From contig NC_059553.1 in the NCBI RefSeq assembly GCF_905220415.1, forward strand, positions 2,380,501 through 2,444,500: a stretch of 64,000 nucleotides of DNA, written 5' to 3'. Origin of the DNA: Colias croceus. Lineage: Eukaryota; Arthropoda; Insecta; Lepidoptera; Pieridae. Below the pieces are notes generated by a model that saw only the letters and a list, made by a program, of their open reading frames with translations, ran no database searches and had not been told where the DNA came from. How positions within the stretch are numbered: the first letter of the stretch is position 1; each line of letters opens with the position of its first letter. Positions 12,211 to 24,080 of the stretch are shown in pieces. The position numbers were made by a program, and so were the translations under genes.

Positions 12211-15200
12211 TTTTATAAAATTCTTATGTCACAGTTTTTGTTAGCAAACTGCTGCGACTTCTCCGAAACGCCTACACTGATTTTTATGAACCTTTTGTGT
12301 ACATTAGTTTGGTCGTTAATTATTTTTATATTCCTTAGTGATCCTGACAAAAAAAACGTTTGCAGGGTCAGCTAGTAAATAAACTACATTCCTACTAGCA
12401 ATAATTATACTTGCACATAGAAAAAGTTCCTGTTCACGCTGTTATGTTTATACTTACGAAGAAAAACCTTGTATTGAACTTTTTGTTTATAATTATGAAC
12501 ATAAATCGTCAGCATGTTAAACCAATGTGCATGCCAATATTGATTAAACAAAGTTATTTTGTTATAATGAACAATTAAAGTGGCATTAGGTTCCCTTCGG
12601 TGTGGGGTCAACGCGCGACCGATTCAATTAAACTGTGGGATTACGTGTCGATAGCAATAGATATTGACATGGAATTATAGCCTATAGGGCGAATAAGTGT
12701 AAGTAAAAACAGAAGAATGGGTATTGGGTATGTTTTTTGTTTGATGTTTTGCAAAGATGTTACACTTTTTTGCGCTACAATTATTTGTGATATTGTATTA
12801 CATTTTGATTTGATATTGTATTACATTTTTAAATTGAGTGATTTGCAATATACGTAATAGATAATGTAACAGTAATGGAAACAATGATGTACTTACCATG
12901 ATGATATTCGGTAAACAAAATTCTACATCTCATTTACTCAGATTTAAAAAAAAAACAATGTTAATGTTATTCTCGGTGATAACCTTTACGTCGTTACATT
13001 GAAATATTTTTAACGGCTTATATTTTCGGCAATAACGACCAGGTGGCCGATAATTATAAAATTTTTATTTTCCTACAAGGCCAAGGTAATAATGAAGGTT
13101 CGCAATATGAGGTTATTAAAAATAACTTGTATTTTTATGTTGTTAATCGCCATCGCAATACGTAATACATCCTCTAGGTCCCAAACAGTGAGGCTACTCA
13201 TGCAGCGATCGAAGTTTTTTTCTTCTATGCGTTTACGCACACATACACAAACTCTCATTTACACATACATGCATACACACACAACTACAAATACATATAC
13301 ATTCACACATACACACATTTAGAAATACATATACACATAGCAATACTAATTCATTCATTGAAAGTTGAAACGCAATGCATTTTGATTTAACACCATTGTA
13401 TTAATGATGTATTTGAAAGATAAAATGCATATGTATTTTAATGTTTGACTAGATATTTTTTATTGTTAGTTTGTGATTGGAAATATCTAGGTTATGTTAG
13501 CTGAATTTCAACAATATTTTGAAATTAGTAAGCTAAAAATACAATTAGTAACGTGTACCTATTTAGGCCGCGTGAATTTGCAAATGTACATGTAAATTGA
13601 CACTATTTTATATTGTAATACTGTGATTTTATTGTTCATTTTAATCTACAAGAAGTGATATTTATACGAAATCAGTTTTTAACGGATTGAAAAAAAGCTA
13701 CCCTAATGAGTAATGACTGTTCCTGATTTTTTAAACTTGAAGTCTGTTCACCAAAATCTGTTTAAACTTTAAACCAATTCCATGTGAAGTATATTATAAA
13801 TCATGTTATAATAATCATGATTTCACCAAATCTAATTTGCATATAAAGCGTGGGATCTTACTAAAGAGGTAACATTTATTGACATTTTCATTTTGAGTGT
13901 TGACGTAGGAAGCTAATGTTTGTATACGCATGATGCAGGAACGACTGCATAAACTTGGATGTGATTTTGAATTTGAGATATTTTTTCGGGTGGTTTTGAT
14001 TAACATTTTATGTACATACCTATGTTTCATGGAATGAATGTGTACCTATGTTCACGGAACGGCAAACCTACTTATAGATATTTTTTCTAGCATATTAATA
14101 CATTAGATATAATAGTAGTTAAAATTTTAAATTTAAACAATAATACGTACCTAAGTGTACAATGTCTACTTATTAATTAATATGTTTTATAACATAAAAA
14201 AAACTACTCTATGATAATAAAATGCTCTAGTAAATACTACCCTGATGGTTTGGTGAGATTTGCCCATCAAAAAAATAAGTAACAACAATCTAGATTTTTT
14301 TTAATTTACATGTAGGTACAATGTACACATTGATTCCGTTGTTTTGGTCTGCTGGATTTAAATTCGATGGGTCGATAGAGCGAAAAATCATGTAAATGCA
14401 AATTGTATGGGCACAGTAGTTAGTGCATAATGGTGCGTGAACTTGCAAGCTTCGTTTAGCTTTGGACAAGGGATTTTTGAAAAGTGTAAGTAATATATTG
14501 ATTTATGAGATTATTAACTAGTAGTTACCGGTGACTACGTATATTAGCATTTTAATTTTTAACGTATGGCCTCTTTTTTAACATAATTTTTTGTATTGCG
14601 TATTATCGTATCATTGAAATACATACCTATTTAAATACTTAGGTACTATATTCCGTATGGCAACATGCCTGCTAATTTTCACCCTCGTTGTTTTTCAATA
14701 TTACTAGAAGAGGTAAATTTGCATCTTTACCATAAATACATTACCCCATCCTTCTTATACTTTACAAATTTATGGATCATATTTCAGTGTCAATGGCCGT
14801 CGGCTGAAATTGCACAACTCAGCTTAAAACATACAAGGGAATATCATCTTTACCTTTTTTCGTATAAGTTCGTTTTTCCCATACACAGATAAGCAGCTGA
14901 CGATGAAATTGGTGTAACAGTGTTTGTTATGGTGTTAAATCTTCGTTATCATATCACTTATCAGCTCCTTGTAAATTCCTTTAGTTATTTATTCAACTGC
15001 ATCGTATTTGAATAACGTATGAAACATCTGCTGGTAGGTGGTGTGGCTTGGTTGATATGCTAGGATTATTTTTACGTTTATAATGGGCAAGATGAATATA
15101 GTACAGTACGCGTCACGTAAAAAGAACGCTGGATGAAAGTGATGGGGTGTGTTTGCACTTTGCGCATGGATCGAGATTGCACGAAAGTTATGTGCTGATT

Positions 15201-15443
15201 ATTTTATTTTTGAACTAGGCTCGCGAATCGTGGCTTCGCAACTACCTATTTGTTATTCTTTATAACACCAAATAGATAAATCGCCAATGCGCAGCTTCCG
15301 TCAGCCATCCGTCAGCGTTCTTTTTACCTACTTGACGCGACTTATATGTGAAGGTAATATAATTTTACTTTGATTATTTTTCCGACCCAAATATCGACCA
15401 ATAGAATTGCACCATTCGACGTCACGTGGTACAACCTACATGA
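12211..15443. other. Gene-free stretch with CA-rich low-complexity patch
   Basis: No exon is recognised. About 13237-13340 is a CA/TA-rich low-complexity patch (ACACATACACA-like), which produces artificial open frames on both strands. Confidence 0.45.
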
Positions 15444-15885
15444 TATTATACCAAGAAGCTTATATCTAATACACTGGAGATTTCGGTATGAACATTTGAC
15501 GTGTAACAAGAAAATTGTTGTGTTTTATCACTTTCACACCTAACTTGGTATTGCCACTGTTAATACGAAGTTTTCCCAAGGCTACTATGTATGCCGTAAT
15601 ATTCTGTGCAAAAGGTTAGTTTTTGTACATGAGTTTGTTGATAAATTGCCAACAACGTCATTCAGAAGCATTGTTGGATGAGACAATTATTATTTATGCT
15701 AAATAAAATAAGTATCTGGACCAATTATTAAAAAGCGATACTCCCTGATTATGGGTAGTTACCATAATAAAATTGTAGCAACTCTCACTTTGACAATATG
15801 GCATAAGTGTCAAAAAAATTGCGTCGCTTCGAATATTTAAGTTAATATTGTTGCGTATTTAATAAATATTTTCCGAATATAAATA

Positions 15886-16404
15886 ATGTATTGCATTGAG
15901 AAAAATTGCAGAAGTGTTTGGACACCAAATTCTGGCATAGAATTTCACAGGCAAGTGTATATTTACGTTATTTACAATATTCCTCAATACTCCTGAATTT
16001 ACCTGTTTAGAATCATTTCAATGGCAAAAATTGTAAAATTTTGCATCATTTTAGAAAGCAGTCATGTTAAATTTGTTATTTTTCTAATACTTTATCATTT
16101 TTCAACAAGTTTTCAATAAACAAAATTAACAAGTAAGGTAACCATGATGACGAGTTTTTATGGATAGTGAAGAGAATATATTGTAATAACAATATTATGA
16201 TGAAATTTAGAACACCATTTTCAAGATTTTTACTAGTAATGAAACAACACTCGACATCGGTATTGCACTCACATGTAGTTATAAGATTGTTCGTTTTTAC
16301 ATTGAAATTTATACTTTTTTAACTTACCTCATATTTTTTGTTTTAGGTATTTCAGCTTTCCAAAAAGTAAAATAAAAAGAAATATATGTGCCCATCAAGG
16401 GTAA
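15886..16404 (+). pseudogene. P-transposase-like THAP N-terminus, copy 1 (two exons)
   Basis: Exon 1 (15886-15950) encodes MYCIEKNC and continues to IEFH, with two bases (AG) of the next codon. It ends at AG|GCAAGT, a strong GC-type splice donor. The acceptor TTTCAG at 16355 opens exon 2 (16356-16404). The joined reading is ...IEFHSFPKSKIKRNI..., which fits the C-x(2-4)-C ... F-H-x-F-P start of THAP zinc fingers. Exon 2 then reaches a stop after 16 codons, before the second zinc-ligand pair. The frame therefore represents only the beginning of a transposase whose body has been deleted. The intron would be 405 bp. Confidence 0.6.
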
Positions 16405-16406
16405 AA

Positions 16407-16691
16407 TTACTGAGGATTACGACCCAGAAAAAAATACCTTTTGAAAAATAAACTTTGTAAAGTTAGCTGAAATTTGTGCAAGGCGTTTATTATAAACAGT
16501 TTTTCTTTGATGATTTTGGCTTGAAATTGACCCGTCGAAGCAACGCGTTTAAAAAGAAGATCTGAGTAGCTTACAATTTGGTAAACAGCATCTGATGCAA
16601 AACACAACTTTCCTCTATTTACAAAGGATGTTAATGCTATATATCGGTTCATATCCAGGTTTTGTAGCCAAGAGTTATTTAAAACTATCAT
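16407..16691 (-). pseudogene. Possible P-transposase C-terminal remnant, copy 1
   Basis: A 94-codon open frame on the strand opposite to the THAP exon contains SFVNRGKLCFASDAVYQIVS, followed by YSDLLFK. The pattern [FVI]-N-R-G-x-L-x-x-x-S-D-x-V resembles my memory of the C-terminal region of P-like transposases, an assignment I could not verify. It starts 2 bp from the end of the THAP remnant and in the opposite orientation, which suggests an internal deletion with inversion. A 4-bp difference from copy 2 shifts the frame upstream of SFVNRG. A chance ORF remains possible. Confidence 0.4.
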
Positions 16692-17378
16692 TCTATACCA
16701 ATTAAAATTGTATGTACCTATAAAGTTTGGCCAGTAATATTATAATATAATTAATACTGTTAAAAATATATGTCGTTATTATTTATAGACCATGATTTTT
16801 AGTTTTTTCTATTTCGAAAAATCCTGAATATACAAACCAGTGTGGTCACCCACAGAAAGAGACAAAAAACAACACTGACGTCATTCAAGGTTATATTTTC
16901 TTGTGACAAGTCAATGGTCATAGTGCAATCTCCAGTGTATTAGACAAGAAGCTTATATCTAATACTCTGGAGATTTCGGTATGAACATTTGACGTGTAAC
17001 AAGAAAATTGTTGTGTTTTATCACTTTCACACCTAACTTGGTATTGCCACTGTTAATACGAAGTTTTCCCAAGGCTACTATGTATGCCGTAATATTCTGT
17101 GCAAAAGGTTAGTTTTTGTACATGAGTTTGTTGATAAATTGCCAACAACGTCATTCAGAAGCATTGTTGGATGAGACAATTATTATTTATGCTAAATAAA
17201 ATAAGTATCTGGACCAATTATTAAAAAGCGATACTCCCTGATTATGGGTAGTTACCATAATAAAATTGTAGCAACTCTCACTTTGACAATATGGCATAAG
17301 TGTCAAAAAAATTGCGTCGCTTCGAATATTTAAGTTAATATTGTTGCGTATTTAATAAATATTTTCCGAATATAAATA

Positions 17379-17897
17379 ATGTATTGCATTGAGAAAAATT
17401 GCAGAAGTGTTTGGACACCAAATTCTGGCATAGAATTTCACAGGCAAGTGTATATTTACGTTATTTACAATATTCCTCAATACTCCTGCATTTACCTGTT
17501 TAGAATCATTTCAATGGCAAAAATTGTAAAATTTTGCATCATTTTAGAAAGCAGTCATGTTAAATTTGTTATTTTCCTAATACTTTATCATTTTTCAACA
17601 AGTTTTCAATAAACAAAATTAACAAGTAAGGTAACCATGATGACGAGTTTTTATGGATAGTGAAGAGAATATATTGTAATAACAATATTATGATGAAATT
17701 TAGAACACCATTTTCAAGATTTTTACTAGTAATGAAACAACACTCGACATCGGTATTGCACTCACATGTAGTTATAAGATTGTTCGTTTTTACATTGAAA
17801 TTTATACTTTTTTAACTTACCTCATATTTTTTGTTTTAGGTATTTCAGCTTTCCAAAAAGTAAAATAAAAAGAAATATATGTGCCCATCAAGGGTAA
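17379..17897 (+). pseudogene. P-transposase-like THAP N-terminus, copy 2
   Basis: This is the duplicate of the THAP remnant in copy 1, offset by 1493 bp, with exon 1 at 17379-17443 and exon 2 at 17849-17897. The GC donor, the acceptor and the early stop are all conserved. The few differences from copy 1 are single-base changes. Confidence 0.6.
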
Positions 17898-17899
17898 AA

Positions 17900-18160
17900 T
17901 TACTGAGGATTACGACCCAGAAAAAAATACCTTTTGAAAAATAAACTTTGTAAAGTTAGCTGAAATTTGTGCAAGGCGTTTATTATAAACAGTTTTTCTT
18001 TGATGATTTTGGCTTGAAATTGACCCGTCGAAGCAACGCGTTTAAAAAGAAGATCTGAGTAGCTTACAATTTGGTAAACAGCATCTGATGCAAAACACAA
18101 CTTTCCTCTATTTACAAAGTTAATGCTATATATCGGTTCATATCCAGGCTTTGTAGCCAA
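17900..18160 (-). pseudogene. Possible P-transposase C-terminal remnant, copy 2
   Basis: It carries the same NRGKLCFASDAVYQIVSYSD segment as copy 1. Upstream it reads ATKPGYEPIYSIN in frame, because copy 2 lacks a 4-bp GATG present in copy 1. Which copy keeps the ancestral frame is not clear. Confidence 0.4.
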
Positions 18161-18894
18161 GAGTTATTTAAAACTATCATTCTATACCAATTAAAATTGT
18201 ATGTACCTATAAAGTATGGCCAGTAATATTATAATATAATTAATACTGTTAAAAATATATGTCGTTATTATTTATAGACCATGATTTTTAGTTTTTTCTA
18301 TTTCGAAAAATCCTGAATATAGAAACCAGTGTGGTCACCCACAGAAAGAGACAAAAAACAACACTGACGTCATTCAAGGTTATATTTTCTTGTGACAAGT
18401 CAATGGTCATAGTGCAATCTCCAGTGTATTAGATATAAGCTTCTTGGTATTAGATATAAGCTTCTTGTATTATACTGATAATTTTTTGAAAATTTTCTCT
18501 GGTCGTTGACGTCAAACTGACAGGTTTAATTCAATTGTGAAATTATTGGCCGACATTTGGAACGGAAAAATAATCTCCCGAATACCACTGGTATTATAAG
18601 TGAATATTTAATTTAGAAAATAATTTTCGTAACTTATAAAAGGGAAAAAGGTCGAGGCTTAGATTACAAAATAAAAGACAGATGGAGCGTTGCCGAACTA
18701 AACCGAATAATTTATCGTCATTTTCAATAAAGCTATGTGTGCTGTCATTTCGCCGCTGCACTGTACGTACACGGTGCTTCTGTGTGCGTGTAATGTTGCC
18801 AGATATTGAAAAATTTGCCAAATTTTTCCCCGACTACGGAAAAAAGAGGGTTATGTTTTTCGAGTTTATGGATGTATGTATAATATTTCTTTGA

Positions 18895-18965
18895 CACGCC
18901 CTGCAGTATAAACCGTTGGACCGATTTTGAGTTGTGAGGTTTCATTGCAATGATCTGAATTATTA
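18895..18965. repeat. Possible RTE-like tail fragment
   Basis: GCAGTATAAACCGTTGGACC followed by GATTTTGAGTTGTGAGG resembles the 'query sensitive' tails of lepidopteran RTE-like repeats. It is short and lies inside the second P-like element. Confidence 0.3.
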
Positions 18966-19337
18966 TGTTAGTGGCGGTAGTGACGTAGGCTATATACATA
19001 AATGAGAAGTCAAGTTTTAATTTTTATTTAAATTATTTTATTACATAAAGTACCTGCCTACTAAAGTTATATATGGACAAAATAATTGTATTCAATTTTT
19101 TATTAAATAAATTACATAAAAAAAGTTTCAATATTAACTATAATAATTATATTAGTTTTTATTTTTTATAATATATGAATACGAATAGCGGTAGTTTTTA
19201 GTCGAGAATACGGGACATTTTATTTTCATCATATCCATCATGGAGTTCACATAAATTAAATCGCTAGCGAAAACGACTATGACGTTTTTAAGCTTTATAA
19301 AAGTAACAAAATAATGTATTATGCTTATTAAAATAAT

Positions 19338-19636
19338 CTAATAATTATCATGAACCTTTAGTGCACTATCACATTCACGATCGAAAAATCCAACAGCATT
19401 ACCCTGAAGATCTTTTAACCATTTTACCGTTTTACCAAGAAAAATGGCAAATTCATTTTCAAAATACTGGCAACATACGTTGAAGTTTTGTATTCCTTCA
19501 TATCTGTAAAATTATTATTCGTATTAAAGAAATAAATCAGCCAAATAATCTACAGAAAACCTGTGAAACGATGTTTTATCTTCTTTTTTGTTTTCGGGAA
19601 CAAATTTTACAGCGTTTTATTATCACAAGACGGCAT
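19338..19636 (-). pseudogene. Decayed THAP domain of a P-like transposase
   Basis: Read on the - strand, exon 1 (19636 to 19561) begins ATG CCG TCT TGT (MPSC). With two apparent single-base insertions it carries a KRCKICSRKQK-like segment and ends SFHR at AG|GT. A 57-bp intron ends in TTTACAG at 19504, and exon 2 (19503 to 19338) reads YEGIQNFNVCCQYFENEF... to NAVGFF and a stop. This parallels the THAP pattern C-x4-C ... FHR ... VCSxHFxxxxF ... AVPTIF. The zinc-binding histidine is replaced by tyrosine (CCQYF), and the frame is broken, so it is a pseudogene. Confidence 0.6.
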
Positions 19637-19803
19637 TTTTTTACTAAAATTTCAAACCCTTTTTGACGTATTGCATGACACTTTATGCGCTGTAGCACTG
19701 GTGCAGCGACGTATTTGTTTTTGATTTCGTATTTTCTTTGACAAGGGCGACGGGCGGTTGTCATGCTCCATCTGTACTTTATTTTGTAATCTAAGGGTCG
19801 AGG

Positions 19804-21036
19804 ACTCAAAACAAATAATGTGATTTTTCCAATTTTCTATTTCTATTACGATAGATTTAAAGGCCTACGTTTACCTATTTTTTTTTTGCCAAGAATTCTT
19901 GTTATATTACTGCTATCACACAAAGCTGATAATAGTCTATACTATTGTATCGGACATTTATACATACCTATCAATGTTATTCCTTAAAAACCTGTTTGTT
20001 AGACAAATCCTACAAAATCTAGCACTACCAATTACCACACTGAAATTCTCGCTGAAAACACACAAACTAAAACATAATTGAAATTGATTGCGTTATGTAA
20101 CAGGTCGTTGACCCAATTCGTGGTTGATGGAGTGATTCATAGATATCATCGCTTATGTAAGGTGCCGCTAGCAATATCTTAGTGGAATAGCCAATCGATA
20201 AAAGTGAAAAGAAATTGATTGATTTGTTGTTTGAATATTTTGGTTGTGAATAAATGTTGTGGAATGAATTGTGAGGATCTACATCACACGTTCTGTTTAT
20301 TGTGTTTTACCTAGTTTTAAAAGAAAGTCTTCTTACCGATTACCTTATCGATTTTTAAATGAAATTTTAATACCCAAAGAAATTGGACGTTAACATTGGT
20401 TGTTCCTTTAGTGCAAATCTATTACCAAGTAGGTAAAATTTCTAAATAATGAAAGCCTAAAAATATTTTTCCTCTCTTTTAAATAAGCTGATATAAATTC
20501 AGTGTGTAGTATTATGTATTATTGTTTTTCATATTGTGCGTCATTTTTGGAAGTTCGGTTGATAAAGTCTATCTATTTAGATCATCTTTTATAAGATTTA
20601 GTGCAAAATTACTATCGGTCATTTCACAATCGGCTAACTTGAATGTATTTTAACTATAAAAATCTTTACTAATTTTATAAAAAGAAAATACTATGCCTAT
20701 GTTCTTTCATACGATTTAACACGTATTTAATTCATTTATTGGTACAAATCATAACTTTAACATTTTTTTATCTTGGGTGAACTTGTCTGTGGTGATTTTA
20801 AATTTCTAAATATTTTTGCTTTTGCGTAATTATGGCTTATGTAATTATGCTATTATGAAATGGTGTTACATCTTTGTAATTATCTGTGACTAATTTTAAC
20901 TGAAAGTTGATGCTTTATTACCTGTGAAGTTAACTAATAAGGAAGTCATTGCGTGTAATATTAACCTTTTCACACTATTTGAGTATTTAGTATTTACTCA
21001 TATAAGCTAAAGAACTATGTAGGCTTTTATTTTTTG
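19804..21036. other. Gene-free AT-rich stretch
   Basis: Nothing recognisable. Short open frames here have low-complexity composition and no motifs. Confidence 0.45.
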
Positions 21037-21052
21037 AGTATGCAACATACCT

Positions 21053-21228
21053 TTTTTTATAGTGGAGAATGCATTTAGGCATACCCAGGGCACTCGGGGG
21101 AAGAGCCCTGGGTTATGTCGGACTCACCCTGCTGAGTGCAGGGACCTACCGACTAAACTCCACTGTGTTCCGCCGTGCCGCTTTATAGACGGGGCCTCGG
21201 GTATTCGGTAGAACCGCGTCCGCGGACC
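21053..21228 (-). mobile_element. Poly(A) retroelement insertion with 16-bp target duplication
   Basis: The insertion is flanked by the exact 16-bp direct repeat AGTATGCAACATACCT (21037-21052 and 21229-21244). On the - strand it carries CGGAACACAGTGGAGTTT, GTCGGTAGG, TCCGACATAACCCAGGG and an A-rich 3' tail. A + strand relative lies at 32872-33027. The long duplication and A-tail show insertion by target-primed reverse transcription. It is a short 3' end of a LINE or a SINE. Confidence 0.75.
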
Positions 21229-21603
21229 AGTATGCAACATACCTATGTAAATTTATTTGCCATTTATTGAGACATATTAATAGAATAAAAAAATGGCATA
21301 TTTTTGCTGGATTAGGTATATATATATCTTCAAAGTGGTTTCTTCTAACATATTTCCATTCGTTAAACATTAATAAGATTCAAAGATTTCACAATTGCAT
21401 GTTGTTCCTAAGATAATAGGCAAAAAGTGGAACATAGTAAACGATAATGAAGTGTGTGTTGTTTTAGTGCAGATCCATAACAAAGGGGATTGCGTTGTAC
21501 GTAGAAGTTATCTACTAGAATCGATTCTTCGATTCTTTTGAAAACAATAATTAGAAGAAAGAAATAAAATAATAACACTAGAAAATTGTACCAGCTTACT
21601 CTG

Positions 21604-21720
21604 GGATAAAATAAAAAATGTAGCCTATGTGACTCAGGAGAAATGTAGCTTTCTGCTGATGAAAGAATTATTGAAATCGGTCAAGTAGTTACACGCAAGT
21701 GATACACAAAGAAGAAAGCT
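21604..21720 (+). mobile_element. LINE tail fragment
   Basis: CTCTGGGATAAAATAAAAAA, TAGCCTATGTGACTCAGG and GAAATCGGTCAAGTAGTT are in the order seen in RTE-like 3' tails of Lepidoptera (compare 38560-38803). It is diverged. Confidence 0.45.
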
Positions 21721-22559
21721 AAAGGCAAGATCTAATTTCACGCGTCTTCTTCACGTCTATTTAAACAATTTGATTAAATAAAAAACACGTTTAAAAGATA
21801 ACATCGACTGTTGCTCGTTATTAAAAGAAATTAAAGTAACATTGATCCTAAACAATCTATTTTATTTCTTAGAACCTTTCATTGATCGTTCTAACAAGAC
21901 AGGTAGGCGACTTATCAAGATATAAGATGCCGAGGTGTCTTATACCTCTAAAATTACCGTATTTAACGTATCATCTCGAAAGCTAATAGAAAAAATATAT
22001 CATCGAGTGTTTACAAAGAAATTTAACATGTCCCTTCCATATCTTTACATCTGCGTTATCAATACCTGATGTTTTTTGTCAGTCCCAAGACTGTTATCCA
22101 AACAATCCGTGAAACAATAGTTGGATCTACTCAAAATGGGATCACTCTTAACCAATTTAAATTCTTTTATACGTCCTTTTTTGGAATTCGTGATTTATAT
22201 CCAATGTGTCTTTAATGTTTTGTGTAACATGTCGTAATATTAACAGCTTTTTAGTGAGATGTTTTGGGATGTGGTGGTTTTGGGTTTATATTAACAAGTA
22301 ATTAGGTAAGGTAGAACTTAGAAGGTATGAAAAGGAAAGGATTATATAGATTAATATCTAATGTTTGGTTTGAGTTCTGGTTGATAAAATTTGGTAGTTA
22401 TTATTCTTGACAATTCTCCAGTTATAAACCTTTGGATCAGGTTAATAAATAAGCATGTTTTGCTCTCTGTACTTATAGTTAATATTAAATCTATTAACCA
22501 TGTTATACTTACTATACTTTCATACATACACTCTATAACAAAGTTTTCCCTTGTTACAG

Positions 22560-22711
22560 TCGGCTTCTTGATCCTCGTGTTCTACCTGTGGGGCACGCCG
22601 TACGAGCGCGGCTTCTTCTGCGACGATGAGTCCCTCAAGCACCCGTATAAAGACTCCACGGTTACTAATGTCATGCTGTACATCATTGGATTAGGTTTAC
22701 CTGTTTTTACG
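22560..22711 (+). CDS. wun: Lipid phosphate phosphatase (wunen/PLPP-like), internal exon
   Basis: This exon encodes about 50 residues of a phosphatidate/lysophosphatidate phosphatase of the wunen/PLPP family, a six-pass membrane enzyme that removes phosphate from extracellular lipid phosphates. It opens after the acceptor TTGTTACAG, two bases into a codon, with GFLILVFYLWGTPYERGFF, the end of membrane segment 1 and the first outer loop. RGFFCDDESLKHPYK is the family's hallmark after the first membrane segment. The exon then enters the second membrane segment (VMLYIIGLGLPVF) and ends at ACG|GTGAGT in phase 0. GC content rises sharply against the flanks. The start codon lies in an earlier exon that I could not find; frame extending upstream of 22560 is intronic. 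Whether this is the orthologue of wun, wun2 or laza cannot be told from two exons. Confidence 0.9.
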
Positions 22712-23774
22712 GTGAGTTAATTATTTATTTATATAAGCATTTAAAAATGTTTTACAGATGAAGAAGACCAGATACATTTTACACTGGTCAAGTACCTAGG
22801 CGACCTTTTAGCTCAAGAAAGTTTTCCTCCGGGCTACATAAAACATAGAAAATTATGTACATTGTAAATATAGACCATTAGGTAGAAAATATTGTGATAT
22901 TGTGTTTGATTTGCTATTGGATTGTAGAATAATTATTAAATTTTGATCAAAGGATTTATCGTGAATACCTACTATGCGCATTCTTTACATATACCTAATT
23001 ACCTAGTTAATTGCCTATATTTCGAGTAAAATTTTATTGATTGGAATTTGGAAGTGGGTGGGTAATGGGCATCTTATTCTCCAAAAAAGTGATACGTATT
23101 CAAGAACAAAAAATACAGCGGTCGAAATTAAAATGATGGAGGGCGGACCTTGAGGTAAAGAAAGCCTGTAATTATTCAATAATTAAATGTTATTTTTGAG
23201 ATTTATAATTAGGGAGTTAATATCGACAGGTCGCTTAAATATTTTTTGATATTTTCGCTAGATTTAAATAAGTGCCTCTTGCCTAAAGAATTTCAGCGAC
23301 CGCGTCTAACTTTTTAATTCTTCTATACTAATTAGTAGGGGAGACCGGGTACAAAAGTAACACTTTGTACTTTTGCCTTGATTTCTCACTGGGTGTTAAT
23401 GTTATCATTAAATTAATATAACCATATATAAATTTAGTTCATATTCTTTACACTAGCGTTTCAATTTATTACATTATGTAGTGTTTTATATTAATAAACG
23501 AAATTAAAAAAAAAAATCGTCAGTTGTTACTTTCGACCCCGTAAGCAGGTCGAAAGTAACACGTCGTGGGTCGAAAGTAACAAGATAAAGGGGTTGGTAA
23601 TTAATACAATATTATGATGGTAAATCAACAAATTATTTGTTTAAAGACTTTGTATTAGTAAAACAAACCAACTTTTGTATTTTAAATATAATACTTACAA
23701 ATATAATACAAAACAAATCGATAAAAAATATTCTTAGTTTAAGTAATGAGATTAATTAAAATCATTATTTTATA

Positions 23775-24080
23775 ATTAAAAATTCTACATCCTGCATCCA
23801 TCCACAAGCATTCCCAGCTCCATCACAACCACCAGGACCCTCAGCAAAACGAAAAAAGCGGGATGTGTTCTCCTAGAGCATTAATGGCAACAGTAACAGT
23901 TACTAATTTTCCAGGCTCTGCTAAGGTTATGGCACCTATGTACTTGTTTAATGCCTTTTTATTCTACAATTTTGTTAGGTTTTGGTATTATAGTGGTCAC
24001 CCCTGTCTCGTCCATATTCCAAATATCTTTTGGCTCAAATTGGTACCTTTCCCAATACCTCAGCAAGGTTAACAAAAAAA
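23775..24080 (-). pseudogene. Broken pogo-type transposase
   Basis: On the - strand, a piece of the catalytic domain reads PKDIWNMDETGVTT, holding the first DDE aspartate in the family motif NMDETG. After a frameshift it continues GAITLAEPGKLVTVTVAINA, then LGEHIP. A third frame gives GNACGWM, matching the NPSGWM region of pogo transposases. At least two frameshifts and a stop (after NKIVE) disable it. The DNA-binding N-terminus and the later catalytic residues were not found. Confidence 0.7.

Larger units (their letters stand above)
15452..18467 (+). mobile_element. Tandem P-superfamily DNA transposon
   Basis: The insertion is flanked by an 8-bp direct repeat, TATTATAC (15444-15451 and 18468-18475). 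It begins CAAGAAGCTTATATCTAATA and ends with the complement; the terminal inverted repeat matches for exactly 31 bp before diverging. Inside are two nearly identical ~1.5-kb copies head to tail (15452-16944 and 16945-18446), then an extra 21-bp piece of the right terminal repeat. Copy 1 lacks its outermost right end at the junction. A 31-bp repeat and an 8-bp duplication are also the measures of the Drosophila P element, and a THAP-encoding exon inside supports that superfamily. The coding parts are remnants, so the element is non-autonomous. A hAT origin (also 8 bp) is the main alternative, but THAP remnants argue against it. Confidence 0.8.
18658..19795 (-). mobile_element. Second P-superfamily element with 8-bp target duplication
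   Basis: The element is bounded by the direct repeat GGTCGAGG (18650-18657 and 19796-19803). Its ends match as a 31-bp inverted repeat with two mismatches: CTTAGATTACAAAATAAA, two variable bases, then ACAGATGGAGC. The terminal sequence differs from the neighbouring tandem element, so this is another family. It contains a decayed THAP exon pair on the - strand near its right end, as expected if transcription ran inward from the right terminus. At 1138 bp it is far too short for an intact transposase. Confidence 0.75.

Noticed and set aside
13092..13322. Open frames on both strands in the CA-rich patch
   Set aside because: Low-complexity sequence (Thr/His-rich translation), no motif, no splice support.
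22391..22559. N-terminal extension of the first phosphatase exon from the ATG at 22391
   Set aside because: The sequence is AT-rich, and a good acceptor (TTGTTACAG) stands exactly where family similarity begins.
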